Source of the DNA: Planctomycetota bacterium
Lineage (GTDB): Bacteria; Planctomycetota; J058; JAJDCQ01
DNA length: 64,000 nucleotides
Direction of reading: 5' to 3'
Assembly: GCA_029260755.1 (NCBI GenBank)
Contig: JAJDCQ010000256.1
Span: 1 to 64,000 of the forward strand
Every line of letters starts with the position of its first letter. The first letter of the stretch is position 1. Below, piece after piece: positions 8,230 through 20,574 of the stretch. The notes beneath the pieces are model-generated. The model was not told the DNA's origin. It did no database searches and saw nothing but the letters and a program-made list of their open reading frames with translations. A program made the translations under genes and the position numbers.

Positions 8230-11208
8230 TCACCGGTCCCCGTCGACGCGCACGCCGAGGCGGGCGGCCAGCGCGGTGTGACGCCGGGCGACCGCCGGCG
8301 GGACTCCCTCGCGAGTCGCGATCGCCTCGGTCACCCGGGCGAGGCTCGCCCGCGCGTCGTCGTGGCGGCCGACCGCGACGAGGAGCTCGGTGCGCAGCAG
8401 GAGCAGGCCGAGGTGGCTCGCCGCCTCGGGCGCGGTGACCGCCTCGAGCGCCTTCAGGGCGAGGTCGGGGCGGGCGTGGTGGAGGTGGTGGCGCGCGTCG
8501 AGGCGCGCCGCGGTCAGCCCGGTCGGCTCGGCGGCCCGGATCGTCGCGAGGACTCCGTCGAGCTCGTCGCGCCTGGTGCAGTCACCGCCGCCGGGCTCCT
8601 CCCGGGCGAGGCGGGTCTCGACGAGACGCTCGACGAAGACGAGCAGGTCCTCCACCCGCCGCGTGGCGAGGCGACGCTGGTCGCCGAGGACCGGTCGGAT
8701 CGGCGTCGCGAGGAGGCGCCCGGCGAGGTCGAGGCCATCGAGGGCGAGGCGCTCGGTCCGCGCCCCCGCGGCCGGGTCGTCGCTCCGGATCACCCGGATG
8801 GCCGCGTCGGCGACGATCTCGATGCGCAGCTCGTGCGGCAGCGCACCCGATCGCGCCCACGCCCGCTCGAGGAGCTCGGCGATGCTGGCCTCGGCCGCCG
8901 CCGGGCTTCCGCTCCACGCGTCGGCCAGCGCCGCGCGGAACCAGCGGTCGAACGCGGCGTCCTCCTGCGCCGCGTCGAGGGCGAGCCCGAGCTGCGCGCC
9001 GATCCGTCCGAGGACGAAGGCGGACAGATCGCCGTTCTCGCGTTCGCGGGCGAGCGCGTCGGCGAACAGCGGGAAGCGGAGGCGCCACGACGCGCGCCGC
9101 GCCTCGGGCGCGTAGTAGTCGGCGCCGCCGGGTCGATCCGCGGTCAGGTCGCGCTCGATCAGGGTGACGCCGATCGCGGCCAGCTCGGCGGCGCGGTCGG
9201 AGTCGACGCCCGCGGCCCGGAGGGTCGCCGCGCGGGCGAGGAGCTCCTCGCTCGGCGGAGCCATCGCCTCGGTGAAGCCGTCGGTCGCGAGCGGCCGCGC
9301 GACCATCCAGCGGATCGTCGCCAGGTCGAAAGCGCCGCCCTTCGCGCCGTCGAACGCGCGGAGCGGGATCTCCTGGCCGATGGCCTCGATGATCGGGTCC
9401 GACCGCTCGCGCTCGAGGAGAACGGCCGCCTCGACGAGCCCCCGGAGGGACGGCGAGATCGTCTCGCGGCGGAGGCCGTCGAGGGTGATCGCTGCGAGGC
9501 GCTCGCCCGCCTTCGCCGGGAGGCGCGGCGCGATCGCCCCGTCGGCGCGCAGTCGCGGCAGGAGCATCGCGATGAGCTGGTCGCGCTCGGTCGCGTCGCT
9601 CCCCCCGGGCTGCTGGAGCGCGCGCGCGATCCCTGCGACGAGGAGCCGACGTCCGCGCTCGGCCCGGAGCGTCTCGTCGGGCTCGCGGTCGGCGTCGAGG
9701 AGGCGTTCGATCCGCCCGGCGCTCGCTTCGAGGTGACCGTCGAGGACGGCGGCGATCGCCGCGTCGGCGACCTCGGGCCAGTCGAGGAGGGTCGGGTCGC
9801 CGTCGACGAGCCAGGCGACCGCGTCGCGTCGCTCATCGCCGAGGAGCGCCCGGACCAGAGGTCCGCGGAAGCGATCCCAGTCGGCGACCGCGTCGGGGAG
9901 CGGGGCGAGCGCGATCGGCTCGCCGCGCTCGAGCGCCGCGAGGGCGAGGAGCACCTTCTCGTGATCCTCGATGAGGCCCGCCTCGCCGGCCGCGCGAAGC
10001 CGTCCGCAGAGGGCGAGCCCGCGGGCGAGGGCGGCGCCGTCTCCCTCGATCGCGCGGCGGAAGACGACGCGAAGCTCGGCGTCGAGGCCGGCCCGTTCGC
10101 CGGCCTCCGCGTTCGAGCCGGTCGCGCCCGGGCCGGTCGCGCCGCGCGTCGCGCCGCTCCGGCGGGCGAGGATGGCGCCCGTCCCGATGCCGGCGAGCGC
10201 GACCACGCCGATGGCCGCCGCCCAGAGCCCGCGGCGCTGTCGCCGCCTCGCCGGCTCGCGCCAGCTTCCGGTCGCGTCGGGGCGTCCCCGGCCGGCGCCT
10301 CGCTCGAGGGTGCGGGCGAGCTCGAGGGCGGAGCCGTAGCGGTCGCCCGCCCGGCGCGCGATGGCGCGGAGGCAGATCGCCTCGAGCGTCGGCGGCACCG
10401 CGGCGACGGTGCTCGGCGGGGGCGGCTCGTCAAGGAGCACCTTCGCCATCGTCGCCTGCGAGGACCGGCCGATGAACGGCGCCTGCGCGGTGAGCAGCGC
10501 GTAGAGGATCGCGCCGAGCCCGTAGACGTCGGTCGCGCGGGAGACCGGCGCGCCGGCGGCGGCCTCGTCGATCTGCTCGGGCGCCATGAAGCCCGGCGTC
10601 CCGAGGATCTGCCCGGTGGCCGTCAGGCCGCGCGGACCGGCCAGGTCGCGGGCGAGGCCGAAGTCGAGCAGCCGCGGCTCGCCGCTCGCGTCGATCACCA
10701 CGTTCGCCGGCTTGAGGTCGCGGTGGAGAACGCCGTGACGGTGGGCGTGGTCGACCGCCCGCGCGATCCGCGCGACCATCCGCGCCGCCCGGATCGGCGG
10801 AAGCGCGCCGCCGCGGGTGAGCTCGTCGTCGAGCGAGCGACCCTCGACGAGCTCCATCACGTAGAAGAGCTCGCCGCGCTCCATCCCCGCCGAGAAGATC
10901 CGGATGAGGCCCGGGTGCGGCGGAATCCGCGCGAGGAGCTCGGACTCGCGCCGGAAGCGGGCGACGGCCTCGCCGGGGTCGTCGCTGAGGAGCTCGGGAC
11001 GGATGACCTTGAGGGCGTAGAGGACGCCGGTCTGCCGGTGGCGCACCCGGTGGACGGCGCCCATCCCGCCGCGGTCGATCTCGGCGACCACCTCGTAGGC
11101 CCCGTAGCGGAGCGTCGGGCGGGCGCGGCGCCGCGAGTCGCGGGCCCGCGGGCGGCGCTCGGACCCGGGGCGGCGGAGGGTGGCGGACGACGAGGAGGAG
11201 AGGCTCAT
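8230..11208 (-). CDS. Ser/Thr protein kinase with TM helix and C-terminal helical repeat region
   Basis: DRGGMGAVHRVRH, YALKVIRPE, HRDLKPANVVID, DFGLA, TPGFMAPEQ; TM GLWAAAIGVVALAGIGTGAILA. Confidence 0.92.
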   Translation of the reverse strand: MSLSSSSSATLRRPGSERRPRARDSRRRARPTLRYGAYEVVAEIDRGGMGAVHRVRHRQTGVLYALKVIRPELLSDDPGEAVARFRRESELLARIPPHPGLIRIFSAGMERGELFYVMELVEGRSLDDELTRGGALPPIRAARMVARIARAVDHAHRHGVLHRDLKPANVVIDASGEPRLLDFGLARDLAGPRGLTATGQILGTPGFMAPEQIDEAAAGAPVSRATDVYGLGAILYALLTAQAPFIGRSSQATMAKVLLDEPPPPSTVAAVPPTLEAICLRAIARRAGDRYGSALELARTLERGAGRGRPDATGSWREPARRRQRRGLWAAAIGVVALAGIGTGAILARRSGATRGATGPGATGSNAEAGERAGLDAELRVVFRRAIEGDGAALARGLALCGRLRAAGEAGLIEDHEKVLLALAALERGEPIALAPLPDAVADWDRFRGPLVRALLGDERRDAVAWLVDGDPTLLDWPEVADAAIAAVLDGHLEASAGRIERLLDADREPDETLRAERGRRLLVAGIARALQQPGGSDATERDQLIAMLLPRLRADGAIAPRLPAKAGERLAAITLDGLRRETISPSLRGLVEAAVLLERERSDPIIEAIGQEIPLRAFDGAKGGAFDLATIRWMVARPLATDGFTEAMAPPSEELLARAATLRAAGVDSDRAAELAAIGVTLIERDLTADRPGGADYYAPEARRASWRLRFPLFADALARERENGDLSAFVLGRIGAQLGLALDAAQEDAAFDRWFRAALADAWSGSPAAAEASIAELLERAWARSGALPHELRIEIVADAAIRVIRSDDPAAGARTERLALDGLDLAGRLLATPIRPVLGDQRRLATRRVEDLLVFVERLVETRLAREEPGGGDCTRRDELDGVLATIRAAEPTGLTAARLDARHHLHHARPDLALKALEAVTAPEAASHLGLLLLRTELLVAVGRHDDARASLARVTEAIATREGVPPAVARRHTALAARLGVRVDGDR

Positions 11209-11249
11209 GACTTCGTGGGGCCCGGCAGCGCGACGCGGAAGGCCAGAGG

Positions 11250-12650
11250 CTACCCGGGTTTGAGAGCCTCATCCACGGGAATCTCGGCCTTGGGGAGCGG
11301 GCTCCCGCCGACGGCCTTCTGCAACGGCAACGGCCCGAGCGGGTCGCGGGCCGGGTCCTTGCCCGCGGCCACGGCCGCGTCGAGGGCGGCGCGGCGCTCG
11401 CGCAGGCGCGCGTCGCGCGTGGCGCCGAGCTTCTTCGTCGTGCCGAGGCCCTTGTCCCAGATCGTCCGGATGGCGGTCCGGAGCCGCGTCCCCTTGTAGA
11501 AGTGCGACCCGTGGCGGAAGAGCGCCCACCGGTCGATCTCGAAGCCGAGCCCCGGGCGCGTCGGGAGGGTGAGTCGGCCGCGGTCGTGCGTCCACGGCTC
11601 GGTCAGCAGCCCGTCGCGGGCGCCCGGCACCCAGCCGGGCGGGTCGAGCGGATACTCGAGCGGCTTGTCGTCGCGCCAAGGGCTCGCGCCGTGGAGCTGG
11701 AGGTTGATCGCGAAGCCGATCCCGTTCGTCCAGGTGTGGGGCGTGTACGCGGCGCCGTGGCGGGCGACCTCGCGCATGATCGCGAACGTCCCGCCGATCC
11801 CGCCGGTGAACGTCGCGTCGGGCTGGTAGACGTCGAAGCAACCCTTCTCGAGCATCACCTTGAACTCGGGGAGGCCCTGGTTGTTGAGCTCGGCGCCGGT
11901 CACCGTCACCGGCGTCGCCGCGCGGAGGCGGGCGAGGTCGTCGTAGGCGTCCATCGCGAGCGGCTCCTCGACCCAGCCGAAGCCGAGGGCGGCCGCCTCG
12001 TTGCAGAACGCGAGGGCGCGGTCGTAGTCCCAGCACGGCGCGTCGGCGACGGCGGCGACCCGCCATCCCTGGTTCGCGTCGACGCCGAGGACGGCCCGGT
12101 CGCCGATGAGCTCGCGGGTCCGTCGGATCTGAGCGAGATCTTCCTCGAGGGTCGGGGCGTGGACGCGGAGCTTGACCGCCTCGAATCCCTCGCGGATTCG
12201 CATGTCGACCTCCTGTGCCCGCGCGTCGCCGCTCCGCACCTCGCCGGTCGAGGCGTAGAGGCGGATCGACACCGGGCCGCTCTCGGGCGACGGCCCGCCG
12301 AGGAGCTCGTAGACCGGCTTGCCGCGCGCCTTGCCGACGATGTCCCAGACGGCGGGCTCGATCCACGAGCAGCGCCAGCCGAGGTAGCCCATCTCGCGGA
12401 CCCGCTGCGCGATCGAGGCGAGGTCGTCCGCGCGTTCCCCGAGGATGTAGGGGCCGAGGATGTCGCCGAGGCCGGCGTGCTCGCGGCCGATCGCCGGCCC
12501 GGCGCTCCAGCCCTCGAGCCCGCTCTGCGTCCGCATCCGGATGAGGGTGAACCGGTTCTCGGTCTGGATGAAGCCCGGGATCCAGGAGGGGTGGAAGGGG
12601 GCGGGCAGCGGCACGCGAACCCGCCAGAGATCGATCCCCACGATGCGCAT
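11250..12650 (-). CDS. Enolase-superfamily enzyme (mandelate racemase/muconate lactonizing enzyme-like)
   Basis: MRIVGIDLWRVRVPL, AVWDIVGKARGKPVYELLGG, DANQGW, FGWVEEPLAMDAYDDLARL, TGAELN; catalytic-barrel layout of MR/MLE family. Confidence 0.85.
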   Translation of the reverse strand: MRIVGIDLWRVRVPLPAPFHPSWIPGFIQTENRFTLIRMRTQSGLEGWSAGPAIGREHAGLGDILGPYILGERADDLASIAQRVREMGYLGWRCSWIEPAVWDIVGKARGKPVYELLGGPSPESGPVSIRLYASTGEVRSGDARAQEVDMRIREGFEAVKLRVHAPTLEEDLAQIRRTRELIGDRAVLGVDANQGWRVAAVADAPCWDYDRALAFCNEAAALGFGWVEEPLAMDAYDDLARLRAATPVTVTGAELNNQGLPEFKVMLEKGCFDVYQPDATFTGGIGGTFAIMREVARHGAAYTPHTWTNGIGFAINLQLHGASPWRDDKPLEYPLDPPGWVPGARDGLLTEPWTHDRGRLTLPTRPGLGFEIDRWALFRHGSHFYKGTRLRTAIRTIWDKGLGTTKKLGATRDARLRERRAALDAAVAAGKDPARDPLGPLPLQKAVGGSPLPKAEIPVDEALKPG

Positions 12651-12837
12651 CGGCGGCGCCCTCCGGCGGTCGGCTCGAGCGCGCCATGATCGGGTCGGAC
12701 CGCGCGCGGCGCAAGCGCCGGAGGGCGCAGTCGGTTGCGCCGGTCGGTCGCGAGGTGCTACCTTCCTTGCGCCTGCTCACTCTCAGGGCTTTCGAGGCTC
12801 TCCATCGCTGCTCGGGGCTCGCCGTCCCGGTCGACCC

Positions 12838-14487
12838 ATGCGGATCGCCATCACCGTCGGAAGTCTCGCGGGGCAGACGTTCGTCTTCCCCTACCAGCAG
12901 GAGGTCACGATCGGCCGCGAGGCCGGCTGCGACCTGGTCCTCACGGACAAGGGCATCAGCCGCAAGCACATGCGGGTGCGGCTCGGCCCGCCGATCTCGG
13001 TCGAGGACCTCGCGAGCCGCAACGGCTCCTTCGTCAACAACAAGCGCGTCGAGGGGACGGTCACGATCTCGCCGGCCGACACCGTCGCCGTCGGAGCGGC
13101 GCGTTTCCGGGTGGACCTCGGCCTGGTCGACGGCGTCCCCGGCGGCAGCGACGATCTCTCCGAGGAGACCGACACCGGCATCGCGGCGATCGGGATGGGG
13201 ATGAGCGAGAGCTCCCGGAGCCATCCGATCCCGCCGTCGTCGACGACGATGCCGACCTACGGCGTGCCGGGAGGCGGCGGCGGGGCGCCGACGCCGGTGC
13301 CGCACGGTCCCGTATCGGCGCCGTCGCCGCTCCCCGGCGGCAGCCTTCCATCGCCGCCGGAGGCCGCGATGCGCCCGGCGACCGTCGCCGACGGGATCCC
13401 GCCCGGGCCGCCGCCTCCGCGGCAGGCCGGGACGCCGATCCCGGCCGATGCTCCCGCTCCCGCTCCCGCTCCGGGGCCGGCCGCCGACGGCGCGGGCCGG
13501 CGACCCTCGCGCCGCACCGACAAGTTCGAGCGCGAGCAGCTCCTCTCGTTCACGTTCTGCGCCAAGTGCGGCGGGACGATCTCGGTGCAGGGCAAGCGCG
13601 AGGGCGTGGCGTATCTCTGCGAGCCGTGCCGCCTCGAGCTCGCCCGGGACGCGACCAAGGTCGGACGCTACGCGGCCCTCGCGCAGGTCGGCGAAGGGGC
13701 GACGGCGCGCGTCTACCGGGCGGTCGACGATCAGGGCAAGCTCGCCGCCCTCAAGGTCTACTTCCTCCAGCCGGGCGCCGAGGAGCGCAAGCTCCAGCGG
13801 ATCATCCGCGAGGTCCACACGACGGCCAAGCTGAAGCATCCGAACATCGTGCGGATGATCGAGGCCGGCCGGGCGGGGAACACCCTCTACGTCGCGCTCG
13901 AGTACGTCGAGGGGACCGACCTCGCGAGCGAGGTCGAGCGGCTCGGCGTGCTCGAGCCGAGGGTCGTGATCGAGATCGGAGCGCAGGTCGCCGAGGCGCT
14001 CGGCTACGCCCACGAGGCCGGGATCATCCACCGGGATCTCAAGCCGGGCAACCTGCTCCTGAACGCGCAGGGGCAGGCGAAGGTGACCGACTTCGGCCTC
14101 GCCAAGGTGATGGACGACGCGACCACCGGCGGGCTGACCTACTCCGGGGCGATGCTCGGAACGGCCGGCTACATGCCGCCCGAGCAGGTCGGGAGCGCGA
14201 AGCGGGCCGACGTCCGGAGCGACGTCTACGGCCTCGGCGCGACCATGTTCCACCTCCTCACCGGGCGCCCGCCGTTCCACGGGACGGCCGCCGAGGTGCT
14301 CGGCGGGCTGCTCTCGAACGCCCCGGTGACCTGCCCGATCGAGGTCAATCCCGCCCTCCCATCGATCGTCGACCTCGTGATCCGCCGGAGCCTCGAGAAG
14401 GACCCGGCGCGGCGGTATCAGTCGGCGCACGAGTTCGCGCAGGTGCTCCGGCAGATCCTGCCGCTCGTCGGGAGCGCCGTCGGTTAG
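12838..14487 (+). CDS. Ser/Thr protein kinase with N-terminal FHA domain and CxxC...CxxC zinc-ribbon-like segment
   Basis: FHA: VTIGREAGCDLVLTDKGISRKHMRVRL...SRNGSFVNNKRV; CAKC...CEPC; kinase VGEGATARVYRA, HRDLKPGNLL, DFGLAKVM, TAGYMPPEQ. Start chosen at ATG 12838. Confidence 0.92.
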   Translation: MRIAITVGSLAGQTFVFPYQQEVTIGREAGCDLVLTDKGISRKHMRVRLGPPISVEDLASRNGSFVNNKRVEGTVTISPADTVAVGAARFRVDLGLVDGVPGGSDDLSEETDTGIAAIGMGMSESSRSHPIPPSSTTMPTYGVPGGGGGAPTPVPHGPVSAPSPLPGGSLPSPPEAAMRPATVADGIPPGPPPPRQAGTPIPADAPAPAPAPGPAADGAGRRPSRRTDKFEREQLLSFTFCAKCGGTISVQGKREGVAYLCEPCRLELARDATKVGRYAALAQVGEGATARVYRAVDDQGKLAALKVYFLQPGAEERKLQRIIREVHTTAKLKHPNIVRMIEAGRAGNTLYVALEYVEGTDLASEVERLGVLEPRVVIEIGAQVAEALGYAHEAGIIHRDLKPGNLLLNAQGQAKVTDFGLAKVMDDATTGGLTYSGAMLGTAGYMPPEQVGSAKRADVRSDVYGLGATMFHLLTGRPPFHGTAAEVLGGLLSNAPVTCPIEVNPALPSIVDLVIRRSLEKDPARRYQSAHEFAQVLRQILPLVGSAVG

Positions 14488-14499
14488 ACCGGGACGGCG

Positions 14500-14640
14500 A
14501 CCGGTTCCTGGAACAAACGGAAGAGAGCTCACGCAAAGGCGCAAAGACGCAAAGGGTCGTTGCTCCGAGCCGAGATCTGGATCGGGTGGAGCTCCTTGGC
14601 GCCTTTGCGCCTTTGCGTGAGATTCCGTCGTTCCTGGAAC
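14500..14640. repeat. Intergenic long inverted repeat, 'acgcaaaggcgcaaag' family
   Basis: CTCACGCAAAGGCGCAAAGACGCAAAGGG (14528-14556) and CCTTGGCGCCTTTGCGCCTTTGCGTGAG (14594-14621), flanked by TTCCTGGAAC on both sides. Confidence 0.9.
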
Positions 14641-14679
14641 AGCGACGCTCAAACGATCCCCCTGGTGGCACCCCCCGAG

Positions 14680-14705
14680 CCCATTAGGGAATAATCCCAT
14701 TGGGG
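14680..14705. promoter_or_regulatory. Candidate operator: direct repeat of CCCATTRGGG half-sites upstream of kinase gene
   Basis: CCCATTAGGG (14680-14689) and CCCATTGGGG (14696-14705), each nearly palindromic, 16-bp periodicity, in an unusually AT-rich patch about 70 bp before the ATG at 14773. Confidence 0.35.
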
Positions 14706-14772
14706 CCGATCTCCTCCCGTCGAGCGCTCGGGCTCGCCGGGATCGGAAGGGTGGAGCCGCCCCCGAGAGCGC

Positions 14773-17197
<2,425 letters not shown>

Positions 17198-17205
<8 letters not shown>

Positions 17206-20200
17206 CGACCCGCTCCTGAGCTCGACCGACGAGGCGTCGCTCGCGGCCCTCCGGCGCGCCCTCGAGTCCGGCGGCGAGGATCCGCATCTCGGCGCCGACC
17301 TCGGCTCGTGGCACATCGTGCGGGCGATCGGCGCGGGCGGCGTCGGGCGGGTCTACCTCGCCGAGAACGAGACGACCGGGGCCACGGCCGCGGTGAAGAT
17401 CTTCAGCCACCGCGACGCGATGAGCTCGGTCGCGCGCGACCGCTTCCTCCGGAGCGCCAAGACGGCCGCGCAGATCGCGCACCCCAACATCGTGCGCGTA
17501 CTCGACGCCGGGATGGTGAACGACGAGCCGTACCTCGTCATGTCCTACGTCGAGGGTCACACCCTCAAGGAGCTGCTCGCGCAGCGGGGCGGACGGCTCG
17601 ACCCCGGGGAGGCGCGGGTGATCTGCAGCCAGATCGCCCGCGCCCTCGCCTATCTCCATCCGAAGGGGCTCGTTCATCGTGACGTGAAGCCGAGCAACGT
17701 CATCTTCGCCGCCGACGGGATGGTGCAGCTCACCGACTTCGACCTCGTCCGCAACGTCGCGGAGACGGCGAGCCTGACGCGCACCGGGACGGCGCTCGGC
17801 ACGGCGGCCTACATGGCGCCCGAGCAGGTCCGGGGCGACGGGGTCGGGCCCGCCGCGGATGTCTACAGCCTCGGCGCGCTCCTCTACGAGCTCGTCTCGG
17901 GGGCGACGCCGTTCGGCAAGGGCTCGATCGTCGAGATGGCGTACCGGATCCTCCATCAGGACGTCCCCTCGGTCGCGGAGAAGCGGGACGACCTCGCGCC
18001 GGCGGACGCCGCGCTGATCATGCGGATGCTCGCGAGGGAGGCCGAGGCGCGGCCGACGGCCCAGGAGCTCGTTGCGCTCCTCGAGGGCGGGTCGACGCCG
18101 TCGACGGACGGTGACGGTGACGGTCGCAAGCCCGGCCGCGGGAGCGGGCGGCGCTCCGCCTCCGGCGTCCAGCGCGCCGGGCGCGCGTCGGGGCGTCGGA
18201 GCAGCAGCCGCAAGACGGCCAACCTCCGCCGCTCGAGCTCGGGGCGGCTCAGCAAGCCGCGTCGGACCTCGACGGGGCGAGTCGGCACGGCCAGCCTCGG
18301 CGGTGCGAGCGCGGCCGGCGCGGGCGAGGGCAGCGGCGTGCCGTGGGCGCCGGTCGTCGTCGCGGGGGCGTTGATCCTGGCGGTCGCCGCGTTCGCGGCC
18401 GGACGCTCGATGACGGGCTCCGCCGACGCGGAGGTCATCGCCGGGGCGGATGCGCCGGCGACGAGGGGACCGTCGAACGGGACCTCGGCCGGCGTGGTGA
18501 AGCCGCCACCTCCCGTTCCGCCGGGCGACGACGATCCGTCGAGCGCGAGCGGAAGCGGCGCGGGCGACGACGCCCAGCCCGCGATGATGACGCCGACCGA
18601 GGCGCGGGCCCGCCTCCGGCGGGTCAAGGAGATCCTCGCCCCCGGCGAGCCGATCCTCCCGGACACCGTCGCCGAGGCGGCCGCGATCGGCGACGAGCTC
18701 GAGGCGAAGGGATACGCCCTCCTCGCCGAGCGGGCGCGAAGCTGGGTCTCGGCGGCGGATGCCGGCCTGCGGCAGGTCGAGCGGCAGCGCCTCGCGGTGG
18801 TGATCGAGACCGTCTACGACCTCGTCCGGCGCCGGCGGCTCGGTCAGGCACGGTCGGCGCTCCAGCTCGCCGGTCGGGGGTTGCCGGACGGCCCGCTCGC
18901 CGTGTCCGTGCCGCTGTGGGATCAGGCGATCGGCGACGTGATCGACGTCTTCCGCGCCGTCGAGCAGAACCTGCCGGCCGCGATCGAGCGAGGGATCGAG
19001 GTCGAGCTCGCGGGGAAGGGCTCGCATCGCCTCACGCGACTCGAGGCGGACGGCGACTGCGCCTTCGTCGACGAGGACGGTACCGAGACGACCCTGTCGC
19101 TCGGTCGGTTCCTCGCGATCGTCGGTCCCGGCTCGCTCGAGCGGCTGCACGGCGTCGCGCCCGACGTCGACCCGATCGTCGCGCAGCGACGCGGCGCGGC
19201 GGCATGGGTGCTGCTCGGGCCGTCGGTCGATCACCCGACGTCGGTGGAGCGGGTGACCGAGCTCCGGAAGGTCGGCGTCGATCTCGCCCCGCTCGTCCGC
19301 GACGTCCGGGCGGCGGCGGCCGCCGCGGCGGCGGAGGGGCGACCGGGCGGGTCGAGCGAGGGCGCGGGCCAGGGCGAACGCGAAGGCGACGTCGGCGTCG
19401 TTCCCGAGGATCCCGCGGATCCGGCGCCGCTGGACCCCGATCCCGCCCCCGAGCCACCGGAGCCCACCATCCGCGTCACCGCGCGGACGATCGGCGACCT
19501 CGACGGCGCGACCGCGCGGCTCGCCTGGAGCGCCGACGGCTCCCGGCTCGCGACCGCCGCCTCGGGCGCGAAGACCATCCTCGTCTTCGGGTCCGACGGC
19601 GTCCGGCGAGCGATGCTGTCCGGCCACACCGGAACGGTGTCGGCGACCGGCTGGAGCGCCGACGGCCGCTTCCTCGTCTCGGGGAGCACGGGCGACCACA
19701 CGATCCGGATCTGGGACGCGGCGACGGCGCGTCCGCTCCGCCGGATCGATCGCGACGAGGACGGCGACATCACCCACGTCGCCCTCAGCCCCGACGGAAG
19801 GCTCGTCGCGTCGGCCTGCGGCGACCGACCGGCCACGATCCACGACGTGAAGACCGGGCAGCTCGTCCGGTCGCTCGAGACCGCGCCGTCGGCCCCGTGG
19901 AACGGCTTCCACTTCATCGACGGCGGGAGGCGTCTCGTCACCTCGCAGCGGGGCTTCCTTCGGGTCTGGTCGCTCCGCGAGCGCGAGCCCGAGCGGTCGG
20001 TCGAGAGCGTCTGGTCGGGCTTCGACGTCAGCGCCAGGGCGAAGCGCGTCGTCAAGTTCAGCGGCGAACGGATCCACGTCCACGGCATCCCCGACGGCGA
20101 GCTGCTGTTCGCGATCGAGCGGACGTGGTCGCGGGCCAACCGGGCCGTCGCGCTGCACCCGGACGGCGACCTCGTCGCCGTGGCCGGGGAGCGCACCCTC

Positions 20201-20362
20201 CGCATCGTCGAGGTGACGACCGGTCAGGTCGTCGCCGACCTCGGCCTCCAGCCCTCGACGGTCGGCTGGAGCGGCCTCCGCTGGAGCCCGGACGGGACGC
20301 ACCTCGCCGTCGGCTGCCAGAAGGGGCAGGGCGTGCTCTACGCGGTGCAGGTCCGACGCTAG
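17198..20362 (+). CDS. Ser/Thr protein kinase (DFD variant) with TM helix and C-terminal WD40 repeats
   Basis: [95 protein letters not shown] 17198 overlaps the previous stop by 8 nt (ATGAGTGA). Confidence 0.92.
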
Positions 20363-20370
20363 CCCGCTGG

Positions 20371-20387
20371 GCTCGCCTTCGGCGAGC
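20371..20387 (+). terminator. Stable hairpin just after the kinase stop codon
   Basis: GCTCGCCTTCGGCGAGC, a perfect stem closing a C(UUCG)G tetraloop, starting 9 nt after the stop at 20362; no U-tract. Confidence 0.55.
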
Positions 20388-20394
20388 AGATGTC

Positions 20395-20540
20395 ACCACG
20401 GAGGCACGGAGAACACGGAGAGTCTTCGGTCGGCCGCGTCTCTTGCGAGTCGGTACCCGAAGGAGCGCTCGAGCGGGGCGACTCACCCGGGCCTTGGCGC
20501 TCGCTCCGTGGATTCTCGGTGCCTCCGTGTCTCCGTGGTT
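20395..20540. repeat. Intergenic long inverted repeat, 'ccacggaggcacggag' family
   Basis: ACCACGGAGGCACGGAGAACACGGAGA (20395-20421) versus TCCGTGGATTCTCGGTGCCTCCGTGTCTCCGTGGTT (20505-20540), inverted; between convergent genes. Confidence 0.88.
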
Positions 20541-20574
20541 CCATCTCTCCATCGACCTGAGTGGGCCGGTCGGC

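Noticed and set aside
8218-11499. 1093-aa plus-strand ORF
   Set aside because: Antisense shadow of the 992-aa kinase; no recognisable domains.
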